In this document: positions 8,750-21,500 of the stretch, one piece after another
Position numbering within the stretch: position 1 is the stretch's first letter
Layout of the letters: every line of letters begins with the position of its first letter
Origin: Lachnospiraceae bacterium C6A11
GTDB taxonomy: Bacteria; Bacillota; Clostridia; Lachnospirales; Lachnospiraceae
DNA length: 64,000 nt
Assembly: GCA_000702245.1 (NCBI GenBank)
Contig: JNKY01000010.1
Span: forward strand, 372,001-436,000
Direction: 5' to 3'
Notes under the pieces: model-generated
Told to the model about the DNA's origin: nothing
The model's database searches: none
What the model saw: only the letters and a program-made list of their open reading frames with translations
Translations under genes and position numbers: made by a program

Positions 8750-11700
8750 ATGGAAGAGAATAGGAAAAAAACTACTTGTAATCGTATATTTGGTGCGCGC
8801 AAAAATACTCCGTCCGAGACAGGCAGGAGTTTAGTTGGTCGCTGTAATAAGGGCTTCACTCTGGTGGAGCTTATTGTCGTGCTTATAGTTCTCGCAATCG
8901 TGGCTGCAATCGTTGTTCCGGCACTGCTCGGCTTCAACGATAAGGGCAAGGAAGCAACCTACAAGATGGAGGCTCAGAAGGCTCTGGCGGCAACCCAGAC
9001 AGCACTGTCGGACATCTATAACGATGCGGGGAATCAGTTGAATCCTGAAAAGCGTCAGAAGATCAAGAAGCTTGCAGGAGCAGGTGATAATACTGAATTT
9101 ACGGTATGGACTGAAGCTACACTTAAGGACGGCTTTACAACAGCAACAACAGAAAATATCGGATCTTATACAGTTAAGGAAGCTATCTACAAGGCAACCG
9201 ATAAGATGTATTTCCTTTATGATGGAAAGAATTGGAAGACTTATGAGAGCTATAATGAGGCTGCCGCTGCGCTGACAGCAAATAAGAATAATGTTATCTA
9301 TGTTTGGCCTTATGATGGCAGTAAGCAGGATTTTGCTTACATCAATGGCGGCAACGGAAGTGGACAGACTGTATCACCGGATGATGACAGCCCGAACATC
9401 AAGGTTGTTGATCTTAAGCTTGATCCTGACAATAAGGGACACGTTTATTATGAGCGTGAAGGCAGACCTGGAAGCGCTGGCAAGGAATATGTAAGTATCG
9501 TCTTCTGGAAGGATGGAGATACAGTAGAAAGCTATTGGTATATTGATGCTCTTGATGAGAGAGACCGTTTTAAGGTTGACGAGTATTATACATATAAGCT
9601 TCATATGGACAAAGGATATTATTTCGCGGGCTGGAAGAATGAAGCAGGCGAGATAATATTTGATGCTACAGGTGTAGCTCTTACAGGAACCGTTAAGCCG
9701 ATAGATGGCAAGACTCACATTGAAAATATCATTTTTGCGGCCGGAAACGAAAGCAAAAAGAACTTCAGCTTCACGATGATGATCGGCAAGGATGATAACT
9801 TCTTCGATGAACTTACTGTTGATAAGGAAGAATTCTCCGGACTTATCACTTCGGGCGTGAAATATATTACTAAGGTTCCTACAGATGATTACACACTTGA
9901 GCAGGTTATGGCACTTGCAGCTGCTAATAACGGCGCAAGAACTGACGTTGAGGGAGCGGCTTCACCTCAGATGTATTCGTGGGTTGAGGGCGACACCTTA
10001 AAGTGGTGGTCAGATGCTTCGGTTGTTTATCTGCCTTCTGACTGTTCCGGTTTCTTCAAAGACAAGACCGGTCTTACATCATTTGATTTCAGCGATTTTA
10101 ATACAATAAAGGTCGACAACATGTCTTCAATGTTTGAAGGCTGTGGGGCTATTACAGATATCACACTTGGAACAAGTTTCAATGCGAACCTTGTAACGAG
10201 TGCTAATTCCATGTTCAAAAACTGCAGCTCTCTCACAACGATCGACATCGGAAACTTCAATGCGGCAGATGGTAAGCTCGAAGATGTTGCATACATGTTT
10301 AACGGCTGTACAGAGGTTACAGAACTCAGCTTCGGCGAGAACTTCAATACGCAGAATATAAGTTCTTCATCTGATGGATTTATGAGCATGTTTGATGGCT
10401 GTAAGAACGCGACGACTATTGACGTTACTAATTTCAATACGGCTAATGTTACAGATATCAGCTATATGTTTAACGGCTGTGAGGCGGTGACGGGACTTAA
10501 TCTGTCAGGTTGGAATCCGGCAAACTTCACAACACTTGACCACGCCTTCTGCAACATGAATGCACTGGTAAATATTGATTTCGGCAGCAACTGGAGCAAC
10601 CTGACAAAGGTTACTACAATGGCTTCTGCATTTGACGGATGTATACTGCTGAGCAACGATTTCAGTAAATTCAAGGTTACAGGCAGTTCACTTACAGATA
10701 TGAGCTGTGCTTTCAGAAACTGCTTTACACTTTCATCTGTTGATCTTTCAGGCTGGAACGTATCAAAGGTTACGACCATGTCGGAAATGTTCTCGATGTA
10801 CAACCCTTATGATGCAATCGGCTCTTCGTCACTTACATCAGTTAATACTGATGGTTGGAACACAGGCAGCCTCACAGATATGTCATCTATCTTCAGAAGT
10901 TGTACTGCTCTTGAGACAATTGATATTTCCGGATGGAATCTGAGCAAGGTTACAACACTTGCATATTCGTTTGCAGGTGCTACATCGCTTACAAAGGTTA
11001 CTCTTCCTGCTGAGTGCGAGCTTACAGCCTGCACAACACTTGAGTCGGCATTCCAGGGTTGCACAAGTCTTGACCAGACCTTTGCCGAGCTTAAGACAAC
11101 AAACAGCCTCGCAAGCATCAAGAATACATTTGACGGCTGTACATCACTTAGGGGCCTCAACCTCGAAGGCTGGAATACAAGCGGAATTACAACTACAGAC
11201 GGTTTCACAGGAACATTCATAGACTGCAGTCTGCTTAAGGATATTTATGCGACTGTAGATTTTGTGGTGCCTGAATCTTGCTATAGTGCAGTTATGTTTG
11301 GCGGAAATACAGTTCTCGTTGGCGGACATGGTACAAGCTGGGCGACCGAGCAGGACAACAGCGCAAAGAAGGCATGGCTCGACAGAAGAGACGGCCGTGG
11401 CGACGCTAAGGGATACTTTATCGATAGGAATGATATTGATAGTTATGCTCAGATCGTTGCCCTGGAAGAGCATTGGCCAACAACCAAATATGGCATTATT
11501 TCTTCAAAGGCCAACATTACCGGTTTTGAAAGATATACCGGAGCAGAGACAGTGGACGAGCTGACTACATATTTGACAGGAAAGAACATTTTTAAGGCGA
11601 CAGATAACAGTTTTGCCCCGTCTATGGATAGTACAAAGACGAATCCTGCTTATTACAACATGACTAATGTTGATTCTGAATCCGGAGAAGCTAAGCCATA

Positions 11701-14700
11701 TCAGGTTTATTTCTGGGCAGAAGGTGGAATCATAAAGTGGTGGTCTGACGCTAGGTACGTATATATTAATCCGGGTAAAAAGGGAACATCTCAGAAAATG
11801 TTCATGAACTGGAATAATATTGATACGATTAATCTGGATGGACTGGATTTCTCTAAGGTTATTGATCTGTCGAAGGTTTTCTCAGGCTGCAGCAATCTCA
11901 CAGCTGTTAACGGTTTAAGAGATGCTTTCCACGACAATAATGTTATTACCACTACGGAGAATATGTTCCTTAACTGCTATAAGCTTAAGGCAGTTGATCT
12001 TTCAAAACTAAATAATGGCAATACATTAACGAATACAAAGAATATGTTCGGAGGCTGCGCTGAGCTTTCTGAGATTAACCTCGGTTCGTTAAACACAAGC
12101 GAAGTTACAACCATGGAATCAATGTTTAGTGGTTGCAAGAAGCTTTCTTCACTTGATCTGACAAGCTTTAACACATCGAAAGTTCAAAGCTTCATGAACA
12201 TGTTTAATAATTGTAAAGTTTTGACAACAATCAACGTTGATAAGACTAAATTTACTGCATCAAACGCTAAATCATTAAATCAGATGTTTGTTGAGTGTAA
12301 TTCGTTGCTGACCATTGATTTGTCCGGATTTAGTACAGGTTCGGTTACTGATATGTATGGTATGTTCAAGAATTGTACCGTAATTGATAATCTTGATTTC
12401 AGTAAATTCGATACAGCTTCTGTTACTGATATGAGCTATATGTTTGCAGGGTGCGAAGGACTGAGATCCCTAGATCTTAGTACATTTAATACTGCAAATG
12501 TAACAAAGATAGCTGCTATGTTCAGTTGGTGTCAAAACCTTGAAACTCTTAAGATTAATAAGGATAACTTTGACACATCAAAGGTTGGTACTAAAGATAA
12601 TATTTCTAACATCGGAAAGTTGGACGGATATAAAGCTAACGCTCAGAGCTTTGAGTTTATGTTCTTCCATTGTCATAAACTTGAGAGTATTGATGTAAGT
12701 GGTTTTAATACTTCAAATGCTCACAGTATGTATAAGATGTTTGATCAGTGCAGATCAATTAAGTCTATTGATGTAAGTGGTTTTGATACATCAAATGTCA
12801 GACATATGGGAAATATGTTCTTCCTTTGTATTAGTCTGAAGAACATAGATATTTCAAACTTCTCATCAGAAAGTCTCACAATTTGTTCAAAGATGTTCTG
12901 TATGTATGATAAGGATTACCCTGAAATTACAGATAATGCACTTGAGTCAATTACTTTCGGAGAAAGCTTTACATGTGAGAACGTTACCAATATGTCTCAA
13001 ATGTTCCAGCAGTGTAAGCATTTGGTTTATCTTGAGCTTACAAACTTTAATACAGTAAGCCTCACAAATACATCAGATATGTTCAGAGACTGCCTTGGCC
13101 TTGAAGGAATATATGTTACGGATCCTGATGATAATGAAGGCAAGGGCTTCTTCTATAAAACTACGTCGGGTCTTACTAGACCTATTTCAACCAGCTCTAA
13201 TATGTTCTTAAACTGTGGAGAACTGTCCGGAATTGTTACTTCGGTTGCAGTTAAGAAGAAATATGATGCAACCTATGCCTGCGTTGATAAGACCGGTCAG
13301 GAAGGCTACTTCAAGGGTGGAAGAATGCCTGCACAGCTTGTTAAGATGGATGCAAACTGGTTATTAAGTGTTACAACAATAACAGCAAAAAGTAATATTA
13401 CAAGATTTGAGAGAAATACTACTTTGACAAAATCAGAAGTTCTTGATCTTTATAATGCAGGAACGGCAAAAGATCTTCATGACCAAACATTTAGTGATGT
13501 GCCGGTATACTTCTGGGTTGATAATAAGGTTGTAAAATGGTGGTCAGAAGCTAGCATTGTTTATGTTAATCCTGATACGATGTATATGTTTACTTCGTGG
13601 AGCAACGTCAGAATAGTCGATCTTCAGGGGCTTGATTTTTCTAAACAGCTTAATTTTGGAGCAATGTTCCGTGAGTGTCAGTGGCTTGGAAGGATAATTG
13701 ATAGAAGCGGAATGGATAGCAATGATAGTGATGATATTGCTCCTGATTATGCAATTAATACTGCTTCAGCTGGATTAGACTCGTCATGGGCAGGAGATGA
13801 TAATAAGAATGATAAAGGCATGAATTATATGTTTAATAAGTGTTTTAGACTTAAATCAGTTGATTTGAGTTTATTTAACACGTCAAGAATAATTAGTATG
13901 AGATCCATGTTTTGTGATTGCGCGGATCTTACTTCAATAAACATTAATTCATTTGATCTTTCAAACGCAAAGTATTTAAGATATATGTTCCAGAGATGCA
14001 ATAACCTTAGTTCGATAACAATGGATAAGATCGATACAAGCAGCGTTATTGCAATGGAAAACCTTTTTGATCATTGTGCTTTTACGTCAATTGATATTTC
14101 TAATTTCAGATCCGATAATCTGGAAATTGCGACATCAATGTTCATAAGTTGTTCAAACCTTAAAACGATATTATTTGGACCGGATTTTAAATGCGAAAAA
14201 GTTACAAATATGGCGGGAATGTTTGGCGATTGCAAAGAATTAATAGAATTGAATCTTGTGCATTTTAATACTTTGAAACTGAACAATACTGCTACAACGC
14301 CTTCAAATGCTAGTAAAGGCATGTTTGAAGGGTGTACAAAGCTAAAAAAGATTTTTGTTGCTGATCCAGATGTTTATGATGGATATGGCTTTTATAGTAA
14401 TGTTGCTAGTCAAAGCAGAGCTAATATCACAAAGAGTAATAATATGTTTAAAGACTGCACTGTTCTTGAAGGTGGAAATGCTGATAATCCTACGAAATAT
14501 CAGACAGCGCAGGTTAAAAATGCAGAGTACGCACGTGTAGACAAGGATGGTCAGCCGGGTTATTTTACTGCGGCTAGTAGAACAACATATACAAAGATTG
14601 TGCCTCTTGATGCAAACTGGGTTTCATCAAAACTTGGTGGTACTAAGAAAACCTCTATAACAAATTTTGAAAGATATACTTCAATTTCTACAGAGGAACA

Positions 14701-15490
14701 GCTTCTTACACATGTTAGCGGTAAAAAATATGCTGAGATTAGTGATTCAACATATATGGATGCTTCAAATAAGCATTATAATGTCTATGTATGGGTAGAG
14801 GGTACGGTTATATATTGGTGGTCTGCGGCTGATTATGTTTATGTTGCAACACTGGATTCGGGATTTGATGATGGTGGAGATGCAAATAATATAGTTAAAA
14901 ATTATGGTATGTTTAGTGGCTGGGAAGCAGTTACAGATATAGATCTCCAGGGATTTGATTTCTCTACAGTAAACTTCTTTACAGCTATGTTTGCTGATTG
15001 TAAAGCGCTTCAAAGAATATATGATGGATCTACACCTACTAATGAAAATTATAAGTTTGATACAAGAGCAGCAACAAACATGATGTACATGTTCCATAAC
15101 TGTACAACGATTTCATCTATTGATCTTAGTAGCTTTACAACGGATAATGTTCAGAGCTTGCACAATATGTTTAGAGGATGTGCTGGGTTGACTACTATTG
15201 ATCTCTCAACGTTTAATACGTCAAACGTTACGGATACGGGATCTATGTTTAAGAATTGTAGTAAATTGGTTACTGTCTATGTGACTGATCCGTTAGGAAA
15301 TAATACTCCTGCGGGTAAAGGCTTCGTAACTGATAATATAACTGCAAGTTCTCAGATGTTTAGCGGATGCTCGAAAATTGTTGGAGGAGCTGGTACAACA
15401 TTTAATGGCGGCAAGGTTGATAAAACGTACGCTCGCGTAGATAGAAAGAACGAGGATCCAAGTGTACCAGGTTACTTTACAGCTAAGTAA
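8750..15490 (+). CDS. Giant prepilin with BspA-type (DUF285) leucine-rich repeat modules
   Basis: About 2246 residues. Near residue 35 is a class III/T4P prepilin signal, NKG then FTLVELIVVL with Glu5, followed by a 20-residue hydrophobic helix. After a pilin-like region (to about 200) and a beta-rich segment with GYYFAGWKNEAG, the protein is built of four modules. Each opens with a header ending in WWS-A/D (tryptophans near 419, 997, 1597 and 2023). Each then has DUF285 repeats of the form MFxxCxxLxxIDLSxFNTSxVTDM, and closes with a cap like YARVDKDGQPGYF (near 888, 1519, 1937 and 2241). BspA-type repeats in other bacteria bind host or matrix proteins. The ATG at 8750 follows GAGG by nine bases; ATG 8726 is possible. 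The leader is long for a prepilin. The later modules look more AT-rich than the first. Likely a filament-borne adhesin. Confidence 0.9.
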   Translation: MEENRKKTTCNRIFGARKNTPSETGRSLVGRCNKGFTLVELIVVLIVLAIVAAIVVPALLGFNDKGKEATYKMEAQKALAATQTALSDIYNDAGNQLNPEKRQKIKKLAGAGDNTEFTVWTEATLKDGFTTATTENIGSYTVKEAIYKATDKMYFLYDGKNWKTYESYNEAAAALTANKNNVIYVWPYDGSKQDFAYINGGNGSGQTVSPDDDSPNIKVVDLKLDPDNKGHVYYEREGRPGSAGKEYVSIVFWKDGDTVESYWYIDALDERDRFKVDEYYTYKLHMDKGYYFAGWKNEAGEIIFDATGVALTGTVKPIDGKTHIENIIFAAGNESKKNFSFTMMIGKDDNFFDELTVDKEEFSGLITSGVKYITKVPTDDYTLEQVMALAAANNGARTDVEGAASPQMYSWVEGDTLKWWSDASVVYLPSDCSGFFKDKTGLTSFDFSDFNTIKVDNMSSMFEGCGAITDITLGTSFNANLVTSANSMFKNCSSLTTIDIGNFNAADGKLEDVAYMFNGCTEVTELSFGENFNTQNISSSSDGFMSMFDGCKNATTIDVTNFNTANVTDISYMFNGCEAVTGLNLSGWNPANFTTLDHAFCNMNALVNIDFGSNWSNLTKVTTMASAFDGCILLSNDFSKFKVTGSSLTDMSCAFRNCFTLSSVDLSGWNVSKVTTMSEMFSMYNPYDAIGSSSLTSVNTDGWNTGSLTDMSSIFRSCTALETIDISGWNLSKVTTLAYSFAGATSLTKVTLPAECELTACTTLESAFQGCTSLDQTFAELKTTNSLASIKNTFDGCTSLRGLNLEGWNTSGITTTDGFTGTFIDCSLLKDIYATVDFVVPESCYSAVMFGGNTVLVGGHGTSWATEQDNSAKKAWLDRRDGRGDAKGYFIDRNDIDSYAQIVALEEHWPTTKYGIISSKANITGFERYTGAETVDELTTYLTGKNIFKATDNSFAPSMDSTKTNPAYYNMTNVDSESGEAKPYQVYFWAEGGIIKWWSDARYVYINPGKKGTSQKMFMNWNNIDTINLDGLDFSKVIDLSKVFSGCSNLTAVNGLRDAFHDNNVITTTENMFLNCYKLKAVDLSKLNNGNTLTNTKNMFGGCAELSEINLGSLNTSEVTTMESMFSGCKKLSSLDLTSFNTSKVQSFMNMFNNCKVLTTINVDKTKFTASNAKSLNQMFVECNSLLTIDLSGFSTGSVTDMYGMFKNCTVIDNLDFSKFDTASVTDMSYMFAGCEGLRSLDLSTFNTANVTKIAAMFSWCQNLETLKINKDNFDTSKVGTKDNISNIGKLDGYKANAQSFEFMFFHCHKLESIDVSGFNTSNAHSMYKMFDQCRSIKSIDVSGFDTSNVRHMGNMFFLCISLKNIDISNFSSESLTICSKMFCMYDKDYPEITDNALESITFGESFTCENVTNMSQMFQQCKHLVYLELTNFNTVSLTNTSDMFRDCLGLEGIYVTDPDDNEGKGFFYKTTSGLTRPISTSSNMFLNCGELSGIVTSVAVKKKYDATYACVDKTGQEGYFKGGRMPAQLVKMDANWLLSVTTITAKSNITRFERNTTLTKSEVLDLYNAGTAKDLHDQTFSDVPVYFWVDNKVVKWWSEASIVYVNPDTMYMFTSWSNVRIVDLQGLDFSKQLNFGAMFRECQWLGRIIDRSGMDSNDSDDIAPDYAINTASAGLDSSWAGDDNKNDKGMNYMFNKCFRLKSVDLSLFNTSRIISMRSMFCDCADLTSININSFDLSNAKYLRYMFQRCNNLSSITMDKIDTSSVIAMENLFDHCAFTSIDISNFRSDNLEIATSMFISCSNLKTILFGPDFKCEKVTNMAGMFGDCKELIELNLVHFNTLKLNNTATTPSNASKGMFEGCTKLKKIFVADPDVYDGYGFYSNVASQSRANITKSNNMFKDCTVLEGGNADNPTKYQTAQVKNAEYARVDKDGQPGYFTAASRTTYTKIVPLDANWVSSKLGGTKKTSITNFERYTSISTEEQLLTHVSGKKYAEISDSTYMDASNKHYNVYVWVEGTVIYWWSAADYVYVATLDSGFDDGGDANNIVKNYGMFSGWEAVTDIDLQGFDFSTVNFFTAMFADCKALQRIYDGSTPTNENYKFDTRAATNMMYMFHNCTTISSIDLSSFTTDNVQSLHNMFRGCAGLTTIDLSTFNTSNVTDTGSMFKNCSKLVTVYVTDPLGNNTPAGKGFVTDNITASSQMFSGCSKIVGGAGTTFNGGKVDKTYARVDRKNEDPSVPGYFTAK
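10001..15487 (+). repeat. Four header-LRR-cap modules inside the giant prepilin gene
   Basis: Header tryptophan codons TGGTGGTC/TGGTGGTCAG recur at about 10004, 11738, 13538 and 14816. The GGxTAxTTT cap codons recur at about 11411, 13304, 14558 and 15470. Module length falls from about 470 to 520, 340 and 218 residues. Protein similarity is clear; DNA identity is low, so duplications are old or modules are diverging. Confidence 0.75.
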
Positions 15491-15557
15491 TCAGCTATTG
15501 TAGTGGTTTTAAAGACGATGTTATTGTAATAAGAGACTAATAATTTAGGAGATAACT

Positions 15558-18500
15558 ATGATGAAAAACAGGCTAAAACTTCATAAAAACAAAGGCTTCA
15601 CGTTGGTGGAGCTTATTGTGGTGCTTGTTCTTCTGACGATACTTATCTCCCTGGGTATTTCGGGACTGCTGTCATGGCAGGATTACTCGAAGTTTAAGCA
15701 GGAGAATACAAATGCGGAGACCATATTTTATGCGGTGCAGAACCAGTTTACGGAGTACGGTGCCAGTGGTGTATTTGACGAGAAAGTAACCGATGTTATG
15801 AAGACGCTGGACGGTCATAAGATCGGTGATCCGGATAATCAGAACTATTTTAACGGAAGCAAGATTTCGTACGGTGAGGGCAGTACAGATTACTACAAGT
15901 GGCAGCCGGACGGAAGCACGAACGGTATAGCTATCTGGGCAAATACACCGACAGGCGGAAGCATCACAAATGATGAGAAGAAGAACTATCAGGGAAGCAT
16001 CTATTTCATGGCTGCTGAGAAGGGCGATTATGATAAGTATATTTCCGGTTCTCTTGGTTCGGATAAGGCTGACACTAAGCTTCTCTTTGATATTATTACA
16101 CCTTATATTTCTGAGAAGTCTGTTCTTAATGGAGCGATACTTGTCGAGTTCTCACCTGAGGCAAGACAGGTCTTTTCGGTATGCTATAGCGACAAGGCGA
16201 AGAGCTTCACATACGCAAGCGGTTCGGGCAGTATCATAAGCGTTCTTGTGAGAGATGAGGCTACAAGACACGATCTTATGATGGGTTATTATGCGACTGA
16301 ATCTATGTCTGTTCCTATCGTTGGAAGAAGCAAGGGCAAGGCTATTCAGGCTAAACTCATCAACGGAAATGTGCTTGAGCTTGTTATAACTCCGGAAAAT
16401 CCTAGTGGTAGTGCAGAGTATGTTGTAAGATTCTATAAGGCTTCAAGCAGCGGTGGAGTTATGAAGGACAACCCACTCGGGTATTTCTCATTTAAGGCAA
16501 GCAGCATAAAGGACAGCCTTGATGCTGCAGCTAAGGCTCCGGCAGATGTTGTATTTACCAAGGATCTTGAGATGGAGAACGTCCGTATCCCTATTTGGAA
16601 GAGTGGAAACGAGATTCATATCGTTCTTGATGCAGCTGATGCTCAGGCTCAGTCATATATGTACGAAGACTTCATGAATGGACAGGCTTCCGGAGAAGAC
16701 TTTATTAATACATTCAGTTTCTACAGATTCGGATTCACGACTGACGACTTGACCGAGATGGCCTGCGGCGTAAAGGAGAAGAGCGGATCGGCAGAGGGTA
16801 TCTCGAATATTGAATCAACAGTATTTGCAAGTGTTTCTAAGGAAGCGGGAACCAAAACCTATGTGATCAAGAATGCGAGACATCTGTATAATGTCAGATT
16901 TGAGACTGACTACAAGGAAGATGATGAAAATAGAATCTTCAAGCTTGCAGCTGATATTGACTGGCAGGTATTCGTTGGCAATAAGACCAACGATACTTCG
17001 GATGGAACGAATTATTACCTCACATCTTACAATACAAATGACGCGACTAAGAAATCTGGTATCAATTATGACGGATATGATTATTCAATCAACAGGCCGA
17101 AGGATGAAGAAGGAAATGCCGCTGCGATAACAAATTCAAATAAGCTTGATACATCAAACTATGCGTTCCCTGGCTTCAGGTCATTGGGCGTAAATGATGT
17201 ATTTACGGGCAAGAAGGATGATTCGGAAGATACATATACGATCAGCGGACTGACCATTACCTACAGTGCAAATATGGCTTACGGTGTTTATGGTTATTCG
17301 GCTCTTAATATTTGGAATACATCATCAATTTCTGATTTTGGTAAATATCCATCAGAGAATCCGACGACCGGATCAGAGCTTCATACAGCTCACAAGAACG
17401 CTAACAAGGGTCTCTATCCACTTGGACTTTTCGCAGAGAATTCAGGTACCATCGAGTACCTTGCTTTGAATGCCCATAAGGTCATCGGCATGGAGCTTCT
17501 TAAGGATTACAAGAATAGTAACGTACTGACTCTTGTATATACTAATATGGTTGGCGGTTTCGCCGGTGACAACCTCGGCAGACTGAACCATCTTAAGCTT
17601 CGTGATGTTGACGACCTTGCGAAGGAAGACCTCAGAAAGAACGAGGCAGGTGTAACATTTGTAAATGGTAAGACTGATGTCGGCGGTATTTTCGGCCGTG
17701 TTTCTTGGACAGCTTACGGTGCAAATGATCTTAAGGAAGAGAATAACCCGCTCGCTTATCTTGAAAACTATGGTAAGGTCACCGGTATGGAGAATGTCGG
17801 CGGTATCGTAGGAAGAGCTTATGTGCTTAGAGATTATGCAGGAAATACAACAGAAGAAAAATATCTTGATCATTATGTTGAGAGACACAGCTACTATGTA
17901 GATGGTTATGATATATTTGGTAAATATAGTGATGACGGAAAATATCAGAATGGATCCAGCAAGGGTATACGCAACCAAGTTGTAAACAGGCTCGATTACA
18001 TCACGATTAAGGATTGCAAAAACCGTGGCGAGGTTTCGGGTGATGCTCTGATCCATGCCGGAAAAACTGTTTATCTATACGAGGATATTCTAAGAACTAA
18101 ATGGCAAAATGAAGATAGTAATAGACATTATGTTCTGGAAGCTAACAAGAATCTTTCCAATGAATGCCAGAGATGTGCATTTATAGGCGGTATAGCTGGT
18201 ATAACAATGGACGGTTATTACTATGATTTCAATGCTGGACAGACTAACTGGATAGGGCAGGATAGTACTTTTGCGGAGAATTATAATAATAACATGAGAG
18301 TCAAGGTTCAGAACTGTAATTCATACAGACTTTATTATGGTAATGATGCAGTTAGTGATGCTGAGCTTAATGTACTTAAGTCATCACAGTATAATAGCTT
18401 TGATGCAAGCAGTGATATCTATGATAAGTTGATACATGATTTTTATGTTGGTGGTCTTGTTGGATATGCAAGACTTACGGAGTTTAATAATTGTGGTAAT

Positions 18501-21500
18501 GCGGTTGACGCAAATGATACCGTTAAAAGTGGCGATAGTGGATATTATAAAGCATTTGTCTTCGGAAGAAGTTATGCCGGAGGCTTATTCGGATGTTTTG
18601 ACCTGTCTAAGATATCCAGCGATGAGCTTATTGAGGGCAGATATAATGCTGTAAACAATACAAATGTTATAGGCGTAATGTACTCCGGTGGTTTTGCCGG
18701 TGGTTTGGGTATAGGCGAAGCTTCTCAGCAGCACTTATCATATAAACATCCGTCAACGAATCTTGGTTCTGTTGCATCACAGATTGCAGGATATATGTCT
18801 GGATGGAGATTATCGGGCATAAAGAATACGGCGGTTGTGCTTGGTGCCAAAAGAGAAGCGCTGGGATATGATGGCAATTCACTTATTAAACTCCAAGACA
18901 CTAAAGCGTTTACAGAAAAGGGATTCCAAAGTTACTATGTAAATTTAACATTCTCTAATTATGATGCAGGAATAGGTGGTATTGCCGGATGCACAAGAAT
19001 GGAAGTCGAAAACTGTGATAATATTCAGACTTCAGATACTAAGAATTATGCTCTTATGCTTCTTGGGTTTGTTTCGGATGAGAAAGATTTTGACAGTTTT
19101 GTATACAGTGATTATAAGGGCCTCGGAAATACACTTTATGGTGGTAATGGTGTAGGTGGAATATTTGGGTATGCCCAAGCTTATAACGGAAATAATATTA
19201 CAATTCTTAATGCCAATAATGATGCCTATTCTAAGGTGGATGCTGTTGTTTACGGCGAAGATGTTGTTGGCGGAATTCTAGGCGGTTCGATTACGGAGAA
19301 TATACCAACTATCAATCGTGGATATCTCGATAATGCTCTCGTAATGGGACGTAATATGGTTGGTGGTTATGTTGGAAAGGATGCCTGCAGGATAAATATG
19401 AAAGATACATATACCATGGGCGCATTTAGGGTTTATGGCGAATTAGCTGTCGGTGGATTTTCCGGACTTAGCTATTCTAACGATTCGACTGTCTATATAA
19501 ATGGTGGAAAAGTTGAAGGATTAGCCTATGTTGGCGGTGTTACAGGGCTTTATTGCACTGAGCAGAAAATTACCGGAAGAGTAGAAGGGATATCTGTTAA
19601 GTCTGAGTTTTTTGCAGGCGGTTTCGCAGGTGCGATTTATAATGAGAATAAAGACTATAAGAATATCAGGTTTAGTAATATCAATGTAATTAGTAATAAT
19701 GTATCCGTTCAAGCAGGATCTGGATCTGACAATCAGAATCGAGGAGCCTTTGCTGGAGGATTTGCAGGACTCTATTCTTATAGATATACAACTACTAATT
19801 ATAATGATTATTTCAGGTATGATGTTGTATATAATAATACACATGGCTTAAGCATTAACAGATCTCCAAACAGGGATAGTGCTCTAATCTTGATAATAGA
19901 AAGTTTTAGAGCTAGTAGTGAATATTATTTATATGTACTGGATTACTATGAATGTGACGATACATATAATGGTGTATTGAATACGTGTATTCCACAGGAT
20001 AAAAAACTTACATATAGTGAATTGACATTTAATAATAATGTGCTTCCGAGAACGCAAGCATCGGTATCTGCAGGAATGTTCGCGGGCGGGGTATTTGGGT
20101 ATATTCCTAATAATCTTGAGATTACGATTGACCTTAATACAATGAAAAGTCCAATTACTACACCTGTAACAACATTTAATGCTGTTCAACACTGGGCTCT
20201 CTCAAATGAAGATTATATGCCAGAAAATGAAGCAATAGGGCAGACTTATGCGTCTGATAGAGTCCTGTCATACGCAGGTGGTATTATAGGCAGAAATCCT
20301 AATAAGCTTACGATCAAAAATGCTGCATATTCGGGCGTTATTAAAAACTATGATGGTGCATACTGCCTTGGACAGCTCACAGAGATCAACGCAGGAACTA
20401 TAAAATCATCAAAGGTAATGCCTTTTGCTGACGGAAGCAGTAAGCGTAATATCATGGGTGGTCTTGTCGGAGCTAATTTCGGTACTATCGAGAAGGATAA
20501 TGAATTTGCTGATGATTTATCTCTTTCAGGTAAATCTAATCTCGGTGGCTTCATTGGCGAAAACTATTCTGACATGAGTCTTGACGGCTGGGATATCGAT
20601 GCATCTACGGTGACTTTAAGTGTGTCTGATGCGGATGACAGTGCTGCAGGTTTCATCGCAGGCATCAATAGTGGAAAGATAGATGTTACCGATTCTGCAA
20701 TATCCGGAGGAACTGTTTCCGGGGCAGAATATGCAGGAGTATATTTTGGCAAGAATTATAACGAGATATCAGACAGCAGGGTTTATACATATTTACACGA
20801 TGAAACAGATGGTAAGCCACAGAGCTACCGCACGAGTGTAATGTATAATGATATCTATGATGCCACAAAAAAATTAAGTATCAGTCCTACAATGACAGTA
20901 TCTGATTGTAATAAGGTTGGTATGATCTGCGGTTGGAATAATGGTGCCGTAAAGGATGTGATCATTTCAGAATACAGTAGTATCGGCGGAAATTGTGATT
21001 ACTTTGGCGCTATTAGCGGAGAAGTACTTAATGATGGAGATGGTGGAATTGTCTCACACTGCATGAACTTTATGAATATCGGTGATGACAACTATAAGAT
21101 CAATAATGCTGGAGGAATAGTAGGAAAGATTGATTTCTATTCAGGTGACAGTGTCATCAACCTTTGCGATAATTATGGTGCTGTAAAGGGAAAAGTATCG
21201 GCTGCAGGAATAGTGGCAGAAATAACCAAGAATGGAGATACAATCCCTTCAATAGATGACTGTATTAATCTAGGAGCGATTTCGTCAGAAGGCTCCAGCG
21301 CAGGTATTGCCGCAATTACAAATGGTACAGGCAATTTTACACGTTGTAGAAATTACGGGGTATCGACATCCGGAATAGTAGCAGGAACTCCAAACTCCGT
21401 TACGAAGTGCCTTGTAGCAAACGGTACAGATAGTATTCCTACTGGTTCGATGAACTACTATATTAAGGGAACTTCTCAGGATGTGGCCGGTTCGAATGAA

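Noticed and set aside
17442-18056. 204-residue open frame on the minus strand within the GLUG prepilin
   Set aside because: Lies wholly opposite a gene with clear motifs in its own frame, and has no ribosome site or recognisable domain; a shadow frame.
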